The notes: generated by a model not told the origin, from the letters alone. DNA of 47,572 bases from Hahella sp. HN01 (GCF_018986435.1 NZ_JAHMIN010000004.1:1-47572), one strand, 5' to 3'. Shown: positions 1 through 7,765, counted from the first letter of the stretch. Translations and numbers: made by a program.

Positions 1-145
1 GGTGTGGAAAGAGCTGCGGATATAGGGCGATAGGCCCACTTCCGCCCTGAAAGGGGCGAAAGTTGTTGGAAAAAGCAGTATATGGTTGGGCCAAATGCAC
101 AATGGAGAGGGATATTGGGATAACTATGGGTTATTCAGAGGTTCC

Positions 146-781
146 CTAGTGTAAGTGGGTGATGTTTCTCATTTGGCTATCGCCGTCATTGCTACCTACA
201 TGTACATGGTATATTCGCTTGGTTTCGAAATCCGAAGTGACGGTTTCTGCGTTGGCTGATTTTAAAGACTTTACTAATTCCTTGTGAGGAATTTTCTCAT
301 TAACCTTATTGCTGAATATCCATAGATTTATTGCTCCATGAATACCTAACAAGGTCGCAGCTTGTTGGATCGCCTGTGATACGCCTTTATAAAGGTGCTT
401 GTTAGCTCTAACCAGAGCTTGCATTTCCATTTTGTTTTCACCCTCAGCATTGAGGTTTTTTACGTATATATCGCCAAACAGGTCACTTGCTTGGGCGTTG
501 TAATAGTACATGCTGATCCTCACTGCTATGCTTAAGTCCTGAGGCTTTGTCGAGTCAACTTCAAATACCCATATTTCGTCATCTATTTCGAATGCTTGCT
601 TTGATGGGAAAGGGTTGTCATAGAGGTAAATTACCAACATTGGGTTGACGGAGTGTTTCGCTCTCCAAACGTTGAAGTGATCTAATGTGGTTCTTAATAC
701 GTACTCACGTGATACTTTATTAACACCAAGCACAACGGATGCATCAACTTTGTGATCGGTGTTTCCTTCGGCTATAGTCAT
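146..781 (-). CDS. Hypothetical protein, 211 aa, unrecognised
   Basis: I do not recognise this family. The protein is mostly soluble, with no signal peptide or membrane segment. It has a beta-rich N-terminal half (a hydrophobic MLVIYLYDN strand and an EIWVFEVD strand) and a helical stretch around residues 120-145. The C-terminus carries several histidines (YHVHVG and a final THLH). The ATG at 781 has AAGGGAG only about 2 nt upstream, which is closer than ideal. It lies 22 nt after the 804-1142 gene on the same strand, so the two are probably co-transcribed. Base composition is visibly more AT-rich than the genes from 1.6 kb onward, consistent with accessory or transferred DNA. It is a real gene by length, start and gene pairing, but the function is unknown. 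Confidence 0.6.
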   Translation of the reverse strand: MTIAEGNTDHKVDASVVLGVNKVSREYVLRTTLDHFNVWRAKHSVNPMLVIYLYDNPFPSKQAFEIDDEIWVFEVDSTKPQDLSIAVRISMYYYNAQASDLFGDIYVKNLNAEGENKMEMQALVRANKHLYKGVSQAIQQAATLLGIHGAINLWIFSNKVNEKIPHKELVKSLKSANAETVTSDFETKRIYHVHVGSNDGDSQMRNITHLH

Positions 782-803
782 CGCTCCCTTGCGACTAAGT
801 ATC

Positions 804-1142
804 TTATTCGCTCCCTAGTGCTATTAAAACTTCTGAAGATAGCCCGCTTGCGTAAAATACTTTGCTTTGTTCTTGCGCTTTCTTAATAGAGCGCTCTACT
901 CCATTGGGGGCTTCGCTATCTAGGCCATAGTCATTTGCGTTGTGCTTAACACACTTCCAAATATCCAATAGTTGCATATGATTGTCTCTCAGATATTCGT
1001 GAAGCCTCGCCAAGGCCTCTTGCAGGTCTTTCCCAGGGGCGACTGCGATACCTACTGCATAGTTTGAACCATCCATGTTCATGGGGGTGTTTGGGCTTAA
1101 TGACGCCTTGTGATGAATAAGCCAGATATCTTCAGTGTTCAT
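804..1142 (-). CDS. Hypothetical protein, 112 aa, unrecognised
   Basis: This is a small soluble protein of unknown family, the first gene of a two-gene minus-strand unit with the 146-781 gene. The ATG is preceded by TTGGAGATATCAA, a good Shine-Dalgarno at normal spacing. The N-terminus reads MNTEDIWLIHHKASL. A central amphipathic helix (EALARLHEYLRD) is followed by an LLDIWKCVKH segment and a hydrophobic C-terminus (SEVLIALGSE). No catalytic motif is visible. Small paired hypotheticals of low GC are often accessory genes such as immunity or defence proteins, but nothing here shows that directly. Confidence 0.6.
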   Translation of the reverse strand: MNTEDIWLIHHKASLSPNTPMNMDGSNYAVGIAVAPGKDLQEALARLHEYLRDNHMQLLDIWKCVKHNANDYGLDSEAPNGVERSIKKAQEQSKVFYASGLSSEVLIALGSE

Positions 1143-1579
1143 TTGATATCTCCAATGTGTAAGCTAAGTGTGCAGTTTATTGTTGGGGGTCTATCCTGTC
1201 ACTTGATTTTTTGCCAGCCATTTATTTGAATTATAAAGCTTGAAAAGACATGGTTTTCAGAAATCGTTTGTGTGTGTTAGTTTGGTTCGTAGAGTTATGT
1301 TAGAGGTGGTTGTTTTTCGGATATTCTCGTATAAAGCCGCTTCGGACGCTCGTAGTGTTTGTCTTTATTTGAAAACAAGTTTTTCTCTTTGTTTTTAGTC
1401 GTTATTTCATCATATTTCACTTTAGTGAATCAGGTGTTCTCATTGTTTGTTTAAAGCATTATGTCGTATCACTGAATATTCGGGTTGGGGTGAGTGACTG
1501 CATTGAGATGTTTGCTTTGAATGCCCCCGCCCGTGGCGCTAATAAGCGAATTGAGGTTTGAATAGGGAGTGGAAGGAGC
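1143..1579. other. Gene-free AT-rich stretch, 437 nt
   Basis: I see no convincing coding frame here. Long T-rich runs and several TTTGTTT-like tracts dominate, and there is no clear hairpin with a U-tract. It must hold the promoter of the 804-1142 gene and that of the 1580-2431 gene, but no good sigma70 pair stands out. It marks the visible change from AT-richer DNA on the left to the more GC-rich background on the right. Confidence 0.5.
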
Positions 1580-2431
1580 GTGACGGTTTCGATTTTTCTG
1601 GATGATGCAGGCAAGGAGTTGGAGAAGCGGGCGGCGGGGAAAAGGGTCGCTTTGGTGTTTCATTTGAAAATAAAGCGCAGCGAGGATTATCTGAGTTGGC
1701 TGCGAGAGAGTGCGAATCAGTGCGGTGGTGAGCGGTTGTTTCGCGTGCAGGCGGACCCGGTCGCCAGGGAGGGGATGTGGCTGGATGAAATTTTGATTGA
1801 TGAGTTTCCCTCGCCCAAGGCTGCTTTGAGCTTTATGGCGACTCATGGCGAAGCTTTGCGGAGGCATTGTGAGTCGTGGGCCGTGCTGGCGGTGGTTCCT
1901 GAATCTCCTTGGCTGTTTCGGATGGTGAGATGGATGTCCAGGCTGATTCAGGTGTTTAAAGGCGTTCGTGATACGGGGACGCCTGCTGCCGGGTGGGCGG
2001 CTGAAAATACGGCGATTTGGCCTGACCAAGCTCAAATGGCTGTCGCTCGAAGTCAAAGCCTGGATGATCCCTTGTTCGTCTACAATCTGAATAAATACAA
2101 AGCGGTAGCGGAGTATCAGGGAGAGGTGGAGTCTGAGCCTTCCGTTAGCGGTAAGGAAGCCTATGATCGCTACGCTAAATTGGCCGGATTTGAACTGATG
2201 CGACGAGGCGCGTTTCCCGTATATGGCGGAACGCCGGTTTGTTTGCTGGCGGGAGAACCGGACTGCATGCTGCAGGATAACTGGGATAAATTTATTTTTG
2301 TGCGCTATCCCCAGAGAAGGAATCTACTGGCTACGATAGAAGGCGATGCCTTCGGCGAGAGCCAGAAGCATCGCGATGCGGGGCTGGCGCGAGTGGCGAT
2401 ATTTATGGCCAGTCCGATTGGCTCAAGTTGA
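1580..2431 (+). CDS. DUF1330-like protein, 283 aa
   Basis: This appears to be a soluble protein built from ferredoxin-like alpha-beta barrel units of the DUF1330/Dabb type. The second half has the family pattern: a strand with YNLNKYK, then a KEAYDRYAKLAG helix at about residues 192-203, then a YGGTP strand and a WDKFIFVRYP strand. The first half looks like a divergent copy of the same fold (VALVFHLKI, then DEILIDEFPS). The start is GTG. An AGGAG lies only 1 nt before it, while AGGGAG at 1564-1569 gives a 10-nt spacing. No enzyme activity can be assigned. The 3' end overlaps the convergent ampR-like gene by 9 bp. Confidence 0.65.
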   Translation: MTVSIFLDDAGKELEKRAAGKRVALVFHLKIKRSEDYLSWLRESANQCGGERLFRVQADPVAREGMWLDEILIDEFPSPKAALSFMATHGEALRRHCESWAVLAVVPESPWLFRMVRWMSRLIQVFKGVRDTGTPAAGWAAENTAIWPDQAQMAVARSQSLDDPLFVYNLNKYKAVAEYQGEVESEPSVSGKEAYDRYAKLAGFELMRRGAFPVYGGTPVCLLAGEPDCMLQDNWDKFIFVRYPQRRNLLATIEGDAFGESQKHRDAGLARVAIFMASPIGSS

Positions 2432-2434
2432 GCC
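2420..2434. repeat. 15-bp palindrome across two convergent stop codons
   Basis: GGCTCAA-G-TTGAGCC is a perfect 7-bp inverted repeat around a single base. It contains the TGA of the + strand DUF1330-like gene (2429-2431) and the TGA of the minus-strand ampR-like gene (2423-2425). In RNA it would form a 6-bp stem with a 3-nt loop on either strand. No U-tract follows in either direction, so a classical terminator is not supported. Confidence 0.55.
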
Positions 2435-3331
2435 TCGTTCTATACGGGGCTCCTTCTCCACTTCCACCCACTGCGTCATCCAGTCTCGAAACGCCTCCAT
2501 CGCTGGGGTGGGCGACCGGGACTTCAGTCGCGTCAGCCAGTATCCGCCTTCGGAAATGAAGCAGGAAAACGGCTGTTGAATGGTCCCGGAGGCGAGATGG
2601 CGGGCGAACATCAGTGGCGGCGCCAAAGCCACGCCCACGCCTTGCAATGCTGCTTCCATCATGGCGATGGACGAGTCGAAAACAATGCCTTTTATCAAGT
2701 TGGCCGGATGCGCCATGCCGGCGGCGGCGAACCAGTTGCTCCATTCGTTGGCGCGATAGGATCGCAACAGCGTGTGTCCGCTCAAATCTTCCGGCGTGCG
2801 CAACGTTTCCGCCAGGGCGGGGATGCATAAAGGCGTTAACGGCGCTTCGAAAAGCGGTGCGGCGTCGACGCCATGCCAGGCTCCGTCCCCGAACCGGATG
2901 GCGTAATCCAGGCCTTCCGCGGCGATATCCACGCGATTGTTATTGGTCGACAGACGTACTTCCACAAAGGGGTGCTGCTGCTGAAAGTCAGCCAGACGCG
3001 GCAGTAGCCATCCCACCGCAAAAGTGCCCACCACTCCCAACGACAGCACTTCGCGAACTTGCCCTCCCTCAAGCCGGGACAACGCCTCAGACATGCGGTC
3101 GAACGCCTGATTGACGGTGGGTAACAGCGCCTCGCCCTCTGGCGTGATCATGAGCCCGCGGGGCAGGCGTTTGAACAGCTTCACGTTGAGGCGCTCTTCC
3201 AGCACCTTGACCTGGTGACTGACGGCGGCCTGAGTGACGCAAAGTTCGATGGCGGCCTGGGTGAAACTCAGGTGTCGCGCGGCGGCTTCAAAAGCTCTGA
3301 TGGCGTTAAGAGGAAGATGTGGTCTGGCCAT
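2423..3331 (-). CDS. ampR: AmpR-type LysR-family beta-lactamase regulator
   Basis: This is a transcriptional regulator of the AmpR branch of the LysR family, known to respond to cell-wall muropeptides and switch a divergent beta-lactamase. Residues 5-65 form the winged helix-turn-helix (RAFEAAARHLSFTQAAIEL, then TQAAVSHQVKVLEERL). The effector domain matches AmpR closely: GVVGTFAVG, NNRVDIAAEGLDY, DGAWHG, LLRSYRANEW, FDSSI and YWLTRL. By direct count, Thr103, Ser221 and Tyr264 (the muropeptide-pocket residues known in AmpR), as well as Gly102 and Asp135 (positions of known constitutive mutants), are all present. It is divergent from a class A beta-lactamase with 214 bp between starts, as in the NmcR/NMC-A and PenR/PenA pairs. 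Its 302 aa are normal for the family. Confidence 0.92.
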   Translation of the reverse strand: MARPHLPLNAIRAFEAAARHLSFTQAAIELCVTQAAVSHQVKVLEERLNVKLFKRLPRGLMITPEGEALLPTVNQAFDRMSEALSRLEGGQVREVLSLGVVGTFAVGWLLPRLADFQQQHPFVEVRLSTNNNRVDIAAEGLDYAIRFGDGAWHGVDAAPLFEAPLTPLCIPALAETLRTPEDLSGHTLLRSYRANEWSNWFAAAGMAHPANLIKGIVFDSSIAMMEAALQGVGVALAPPLMFARHLASGTIQQPFSCFISEGGYWLTRLKSRSPTPAMEAFRDWMTQWVEVEKEPRIERGST

Positions 3332-3545
3332 GGATGCCCAAATTAAATTTATGGCTAATGCAAAAATTGGTCGTTTGTTATCAACTCTCCTGGATCATAA
3401 GCTATTCAACCCTAAGCGTTAAGGGCTTTGTCGCTGGTTTGGTATAAATATAATTTGTGCTTTTCAGGCCAAACCTTTTTTCGGCGGTTGATAGGTCAAC
3501 GCTTAGTCACTTCATTCAATATGGCGAGTAATCTTGGAGATACTT
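3332..3545. promoter_or_regulatory. ampR-bla divergent control region
   Basis: This 214-bp region separates the two divergent starts. A near-perfect inverted repeat, CCCTAAGCGTTAAGGG (about 3409-3424), lies directly upstream of the proposed bla -35. A second inverted repeat, GGTTTGG (3436-3442) and CCAAACC (3469-3475), flanks the -10. By analogy with known AmpR/LysR systems, the operator should lie just upstream of the bla promoter. Which of these dyads is bound is inference. Confidence 0.5.
3427..3454 (+). promoter_or_regulatory. Candidate bla promoter
   Basis: TATAAT at 3449-3454 is a consensus -10. TTTGTC at 3427-3432 is a poor -35 with 16-bp spacing. A weak -35 next to a perfect -10 is what an activator-dependent promoter looks like, fitting AmpR-type activation. 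The transcript would carry an untranslated leader of about 85 nt before the ATG at 3546. Confidence 0.5.
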
Positions 3546-4445
3546 ATGAGTTTTTTGGTGACGCGTCGTCGTTTGGCGGCGTTACTGGGATCGGCGTGCG
3601 TAGGCGGGCTATTAATGTTTTCCGGCGTCAGCGCAGCGGCGGATAAGCCTGTTCAGTTGGAAAAGGTTTTTGCAAAACTGGAAGATCGGCTGGGCGCGCG
3701 CATGGGAGTGATGGTGCTGGATACGCAGACCGGCCGAACCTGGGAGCAGCGTGGACAGGAACGTTTTCCCCTGTGTAGTACCTTTAAAGTGCTGGCCTGC
3801 GCGGCGTTGCTGGCGAAAGTGGACGCCGGTGAGGAAAATCTGACGCGCCGCGTCCAGATTCAAGCTCGGGATATTGTTACCTATTCTCCTGTCACCAAGG
3901 ACCGTATCGGCGGAGAGGGAATGACGCTGGGAGAACTGTGCCAGGCGGCCATGACCAAAAGCGATAATACGGCGGCCAATCTGGTGCTGAAAGCGGTCGG
4001 CGGTCCACCCAAGCTGACCGAGTACCTGCGTGGTCTGGGGGATGAAATCACCCGTCTGGATCGCTGGGAAACTGAACTGAACGAGGCGACGCCGGGGGAC
4101 CCACGGGATACGACCTCGCCTGCGGCGATGGCGTCTACATTGCGGAAGCTGTTCTTGAACTCTCCGCTGTCGCCCACATCCCGTCAGCAACTGACTGCCT
4201 GGTTTCTCGCGAACGAAACGGGCGACGCCAAGTTGCGCGCAGGCTTGCCGCAAGACTGGCGCATTGGCGACCGTACTGGCGGCGGCGCTTATGGCTCCAC
4301 CAATGACGTAGCGGTGATCTGGCCGCAAGGGCGCGAGCCTCTGATCGTGACCGTGTATATCACAGAGACGGAAGCGACTTTTGACGATCGCAACAAGGCG
4401 ATTGCCGATGTCGGTCGCGCAGTGGGAGCGGCGTTTCAGCCCTGA
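3546..4445 (+). CDS. bla: Class A beta-lactamase (inducible, Tat-type signal)
   Basis: This is a serine beta-lactamase that would hydrolyse beta-lactams in the periplasm. The ATG at 3546 follows TTGGAGA at good spacing; the longer frame from a TTG at 3534 is not needed. The signal peptide has a twin-arginine-like TRRRLAALLG and an alanine-rich cleavage region near residue 30. Class A motifs in Ambler numbering by manual alignment are C69-S70-T-F-K73, S130-D-N, R164-W-E166-T-E-L-N170, and R234-T-G in place of the usual K-T-G. Cys77 and Cys123 could form the TEM-type disulfide. Position 238 is Gly, so Cys69 has no carbapenemase-type partner. Positions 220, 244 and 276 read Lys, Thr and Asn. The spectrum cannot be read from this. 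The divergent ampR implies inducibility. Confidence 0.93.
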   Translation: MSFLVTRRRLAALLGSACVGGLLMFSGVSAAADKPVQLEKVFAKLEDRLGARMGVMVLDTQTGRTWEQRGQERFPLCSTFKVLACAALLAKVDAGEENLTRRVQIQARDIVTYSPVTKDRIGGEGMTLGELCQAAMTKSDNTAANLVLKAVGGPPKLTEYLRGLGDEITRLDRWETELNEATPGDPRDTTSPAAMASTLRKLFLNSPLSPTSRQQLTAWFLANETGDAKLRAGLPQDWRIGDRTGGGAYGSTNDVAVIWPQGREPLIVTVYITETEATFDDRNKAIADVGRAVGAAFQP

Positions 4446-4475
4446 GGCAGGAATCGCTAAAGCGAAGATTCAAAA

Positions 4476-4500
4476 CAAGGGTAAATCGGACTTACCCTTG
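4476..4500. terminator. Intergenic hairpin between bla and the 4541-5008 gene
   Basis: CAAGGGTAA (4476-4484) pairs perfectly with TTACCCTTG (4492-4500) across a 7-nt loop. On the minus strand the stem is followed by TTTTGAATC, so it best serves the leftward hypothetical gene. It could also stop bla transcripts, which lack a U-tract on the + strand. Confidence 0.6.
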
Positions 4501-4540
4501 ATACGTCTGTCTGGCTCAACGGAGTGGGGCGTATGTTTTA

Positions 4541-5008
4541 TCAGTGTTGCGCAGGCGCAAACAGGATGCATTGCATGAGCTCCGCCAATTGCGTGGAAGT
4601 CGCTTTATGCAGCGCCTTCTTGATGAGCTGGATATTGCTCATGGCGGTATTGGGCATGGCGTCGCCGCTTTCTTCCAAAGCGCTGATAAAACGTTGCAGG
4701 GGCGGCGAGACGGCTTGATTGACGGCCAGGCTGTTGAGTTTCAAAAAGGCCGGCTGAGTCAGCACAGCCTGATCGATGGCTTCCTGTCTGATAGTGTCCA
4801 CGAAGCGAATCAGACCCTCTTCCGACAGCCAGATCATGGCGGCGAAGCAGGCTTGATGTCGTACGCTGTGCAGCCCGAACTCATCCGGCGTGTCCGCACC
4901 GGAAATATCCTCCACAAAGACGGCGCTTTTGCGGGGAAAAGAGTTATAGAGCTGAATCAGGACTTTGGCTGCGTCCTTGTAGAACTCTTCTATGTGTATT
5001 TCTGGCAC
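4541..5008 (-). CDS. Conserved-looking hypothetical protein, 155 aa
   Basis: This is a soluble, mostly helical protein that I cannot place in a family. It starts at a GTG (GTG-CCA-GAA) with GAGA about 8 nt upstream. Notable stretches are the N-terminal helix EEFYKDAAKVLIQLYN, a central HQACFAAMIWLSEEGLIRF helix and a C-terminal LAELMQCILFAP segment. It has three cysteines and no obvious metal site. It lies downstream of alaA on the same strand but is separated from it by a terminator, so it may have its own promoter. It faces bla tail to tail. Confidence 0.6.
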   Translation of the reverse strand: MPEIHIEEFYKDAAKVLIQLYNSFPRKSAVFVEDISGADTPDEFGLHSVRHQACFAAMIWLSEEGLIRFVDTIRQEAIDQAVLTQPAFLKLNSLAVNQAVSPPLQRFISALEESGDAMPNTAMSNIQLIKKALHKATSTQLAELMQCILFAPAQH

Positions 5009-5037
5009 GATTCAATTCTCGGTTAGTTCGCTATAAA

Positions 5038-5065
5038 GGCGGACGCCTGCCGGAGCGCGTCCGCC
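5038..5065 (-). terminator. Terminator after alaA
   Basis: GGCGGACGC (5038-5046) and GCGTCCGCC (5057-5065) form a perfect 9-bp stem with a 10-nt loop. On the minus strand it is followed by TTTATA. It starts 15 nt after the alaA stop codon, an ordinary intrinsic terminator with a short U-tract. Confidence 0.7.
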
Positions 5066-5079
5066 GCAAAGGCGACGAA

Positions 5080-6294
5080 TTATTGTTCGTAGCCTTGCAG
5101 GAAGTGGCTGATGCGGCCAACCGCGCCCTCCAGTTCATCCACCCTCGGCAGGAACACCAGGCGGAAATGCTGAGTGTCCGGCTGATTGAAGGCGGAGCCC
5201 TGAACGATCAGGATGCGTTCCTGCCGCAGCAGATCCAGCACCATTTTCTCATCATTGTGGATGGTCAGTACCTTGGGATCAATTTTAGGGAAGAGGTACA
5301 TGGCGCCGCGAGGCTTGACGCAACTGACGCCGGGGATCTGCGAAATCAGATTGTAGGCGGTGTCGCGCTGCTCCAACAGGCGTCCGCCTGGGGCCACCAG
5401 ATCGTTGATGCTCTGGTAGCCGCCTAATGCGGTTTGAATGCCAAGTTGCGCCGGCACGTTGGAGCACAGACGCATGGAGCTGAGCATGGTCAGGCCTTCA
5501 ATGTAGTCATAGGCGCGCAATTTGGCGCCGCTGACGATCAGCCAGCCGGCGCGATAGCCTGCCGCCCGATAGTTTTTGGACAGGCCGTTGAAGGTCAGGA
5601 ACAACAGATCGTCCGCCAATGAGGCGATACAGGTGTGCTCCGCTTCGTCATAGAGAATCTTGTCGTAAATCTCGTCGGCGAGGACGATCAGACGGTGGCG
5701 GCGCGCCAGCTCTACGATTTGCTGCAACAATTCCCGGGAATAGACGGCGCCGGTGGGGTTGTTGGGGTTAATAATGACGATCGCCTTGGTGCGCTCGGTG
5801 ATCTTGCTTTCGATGTCCGCAATATCCGGGAACCAGTCCGACTGCTCATCACAGCGGTAGTGGACGGCGCGGCCGCTGGACAAAGTAACGGCGGCGGTCC
5901 ACAGCGGATAATCCGGCGCTGGAATCAACACTTCGTCGTTGGTGTTCAGCAGCGCCTGCATCGCCATGACGATCAGCTCGCTGACGCCATTGCCCAGGTA
6001 AATATCCTCGATATCCACGTTGGCGATGCCGCATTGCTGGGTGTAATGCTGCACCGCCTTGCGCGCGGCGAACAGACCTTTAGAATCCGCATAACCTTGC
6101 GCATGGCTGAGGTTGTAAATAACGTCTTGCTGGATCTCTTCCGGAACGTCAAACCCGAATGGGGCGGGGTTGCCGATATTGAGTTTCAGGATTCGATGGC
6201 CTTCTTCTTCCAGGCGTTTTGCTTCCTGGAGCACTTGCCCACGAATTTCATAACAGACGTGGAGCAACTTATTTGATTTCTTGATTTCATGCAT
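5080..6294 (-). CDS. alaA: Alanine aminotransferase (glutamate-pyruvate)
   Basis: This is a PLP-dependent fold type I aminotransferase that interconverts pyruvate plus glutamate with alanine plus 2-oxoglutarate in the cytosol. The family fingerprint is strong from the first residues: KLNIGNPAPFGFDVPEEI, then YLGNGVSELIVMAMQALL, PAPDYPLWTAAVTLSSG, INPNNPTGAVYS, the LADEIYDKILYD helix, and TFNGLSKNYRAAGYRAGW containing the PLP lysine. The C-terminus has MYLFPKID and FRLVFLPRVDEL. The ATG at 6294 (404 aa) matches the usual AlaA start (MHEIKKSNKLL); the 25 extra codons back to a TTG at 6369 are not needed. The Shine-Dalgarno is weak. It is divergent from msrB. Confidence 0.93.
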   Translation of the reverse strand: MHEIKKSNKLLHVCYEIRGQVLQEAKRLEEEGHRILKLNIGNPAPFGFDVPEEIQQDVIYNLSHAQGYADSKGLFAARKAVQHYTQQCGIANVDIEDIYLGNGVSELIVMAMQALLNTNDEVLIPAPDYPLWTAAVTLSSGRAVHYRCDEQSDWFPDIADIESKITERTKAIVIINPNNPTGAVYSRELLQQIVELARRHRLIVLADEIYDKILYDEAEHTCIASLADDLLFLTFNGLSKNYRAAGYRAGWLIVSGAKLRAYDYIEGLTMLSSMRLCSNVPAQLGIQTALGGYQSINDLVAPGGRLLEQRDTAYNLISQIPGVSCVKPRGAMYLFPKIDPKVLTIHNDEKMVLDLLRQERILIVQGSAFNQPDTQHFRLVFLPRVDELEGAVGRISHFLQGYEQ

Positions 6295-6518
6295 ACTTAA
6301 ACCGCTGCCGGGAACTGGCCTATAAGAAACATATATATAGAACATAAAAGGGGGCTGCGTATTATTCAATTGATGTCCCCATAATTACAAGCGGGATGCG
6401 GAAAGTCGCATATCGCAGCCTTGTGTCGGCGCAAGGTGCGGAACAATTCAGCGCCGCCTGCGTCAAAGTAAATGGAATATCGTTCAAGCGAGCAGAGAGT
6501 AATTGAGTCGGAGGTCTT

Positions 6519-6938
6519 ATGGATAAAGTAAAGAAAAGCGACCAGGAGTGGCGCCAACAACTAACGGATGAGCAGTATCGGGTGACCCGAGGGAAGGGGA
6601 CGGAGCGTCCTTTCACGGGTGAGTATTACGATACGAAAGACGCAGGCGTGTATGTTTGCGTCTGCTGCGGCGAGCCGCTGTTCACCTCGGAGAATAAATA
6701 TGATTCCGGCTGTGGATGGCCCAGTTTTTGGGCTCCGATGGAAAAAGAAAAAATCACGGAAGAAATGGATATGAGCCATATGATGGTGCGCACGGAAATC
6801 CTGTGCAGCAAGTGCGACGCGCACCTGGGACATGTTTTTGACGATGGCCCGCAGCCCACCGGGCAGCGTTACTGTGTGAACTCCGCCTCGCTGCGTTTTC
6901 ATTCCGCTGACGGCGACGCCAAACAGGAAGACGAATAA
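6519..6938 (+). CDS. msrB: Peptide-methionine (R)-S-oxide reductase
   Basis: This enzyme reduces methionine-R-sulfoxide in proteins. At 139 aa it is the normal length for a stand-alone MsrB. Four zinc cysteines are present (Cys47 and Cys50 in [10 protein letters not shown], Cys96 and Cys99 in CSKC). The [10 protein letters not shown] motif (Cys65) and the catalytic RYCVNS (Cys119) are also present. The start has GGAGG at ideal spacing. It heads a plus-strand run with a Tag-like glycosylase, a glutathione peroxidase and an OhrR regulator, so three of four genes concern oxidative or chemical damage. No signal peptide is seen, so it acts in the cytosol. Confidence 0.96.
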   Translation: MDKVKKSDQEWRQQLTDEQYRVTRGKGTERPFTGEYYDTKDAGVYVCVCCGEPLFTSENKYDSGCGWPSFWAPMEKEKITEEMDMSHMMVRTEILCSKCDAHLGHVFDDGPQPTGQRYCVNSASLRFHSADGDAKQEDE

Positions 6939-6967
6939 CCGGCGCTCCGCGTCTCAGGAGAATAATC

Positions 6968-7633
6968 GTGAAATTTGCAGATCGGCTGGCGGCGGTGCGG
7001 GAGCGCTTCGGCTCCGACGAGGCTATGCGCGCTGCGTTATCAGTGGCGGCGGATGCAGAGCAACTGACGCAACAGTCCGACGCTTACTATCTTTCCAATA
7101 TCAGTCGGCGGATATTTCGCGCCGGGCTGAAGCACAGTTTTGTCGACTCTCGCTGGCCGGCTTTTGAAGAAGCGTTTTTCGGCTTTGAGCCGGAAAAAGC
7201 AGAGCTGTTGTCAGAGTCCGATCTGGATGAGCGTATGAAAGACGCCCGGCTCATCCGGCATTGGGGCAAGATGTGCTCGATTCCTTATAACGCCGCGATG
7301 GTGAGAGAAGTCTCCCGCGCTCATGGCGGTTTCGGTCGTTTTCTTGCGGAATGGCCGGAGACGGATATTGTCGGGTTGTGGCGCTATCTGGCCAGACAGG
7401 GCAAGCAAATGGGCGGGCAATCAGGGGCGCGTTTCCTGCGGATGGTCGGCAAAGACACCTTTTTGCTGACGGACGATGTGGTCGCCGCGCTCAAAGTGAT
7501 GGGCGTGGTGGAGAAAATCCCGACTTCGCAGAAGCAACTGCAGCATGCCCAGGCGTTTTTCAATGAGTTGGCGCACAGTTACTCATTGCAGCTCTGTCAG
7601 CTAAGCCAGATCCTGGCCTACAGCGTTGGCTAA
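6968..7633 (+). CDS. Tag-like DNA-3-methyladenine glycosylase I family protein
   Basis: This is probably a base-excision DNA glycosylase of the 3-methyladenine glycosylase I (Tag) superfamily. The middle of the protein resembles Tag: YYLSNISRRIFRAGLKHSF, a SRWPAFEEAFFGFEP segment, and the RMKDARLIRHWGKM helix equivalent to the D-x-GIIRHRGKI stretch of Tag. The zinc-binding N- and C-terminal cysteines and histidines of classical Tag are not evident, so this is a divergent subgroup. The GTG start at 6968 has AGGAGAA 6 nt upstream and lies 29 nt after msrB, which suggests co-transcription. Substrate specificity is uncertain. Confidence 0.75.
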   Translation: MKFADRLAAVRERFGSDEAMRAALSVAADAEQLTQQSDAYYLSNISRRIFRAGLKHSFVDSRWPAFEEAFFGFEPEKAELLSESDLDERMKDARLIRHWGKMCSIPYNAAMVREVSRAHGGFGRFLAEWPETDIVGLWRYLARQGKQMGGQSGARFLRMVGKDTFLLTDDVVAALKVMGVVEKIPTSQKQLQHAQAFFNELAHSYSLQLCQLSQILAYSVG

Positions 7634-7736
7634 TCGCTGAGAAAATGGGTAAGGGCCAAGTACACAACGATCGCCGCCTGGAGCCTGCCTGGCGGCGAAG
7701 TTTTGTGACCCTGAACGCAAAAGATCTCAGGAGAGA

Positions 7737-7765
7737 TTGAAAATATATGTTGTGCACAATATTAT
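7737..7765 (+). promoter_or_regulatory. gpx-ohrR promoter with embedded operator
   Basis: TTGAAA at 7737-7742 and TATTAT at 7760-7765 are spaced by exactly 17 bp, a good sigma70 promoter. The spacer ends in the perfect 10-bp palindrome TTGTGCACAA (7750-7759). An operator between -35 and -10 would block RNA polymerase. The downstream ohrR gene supplies an obvious candidate repressor. That OhrR binds here is inference. Confidence 0.75.

Noticed and set aside
1469-2056. 195-aa minus-strand frame opposite the DUF1330-like gene
   Set aside because: Rich in Pro, His and Arg with no family pattern, opposite a gene that has clear DUF1330 features; an antisense shadow.
3612-4328. 238-aa minus-strand frame opposite the beta-lactamase
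   Set aside because: The + strand protein has all class A motifs; this frame has no start context and atypical composition.
3700-4330. Calling the beta-lactamase a carbapenemase because of Cys69 and the AmpR partner
   Set aside because: The carbapenemase Cys69-Cys238 disulfide needs Cys238, which is Gly here; the spectrum cannot be predicted.
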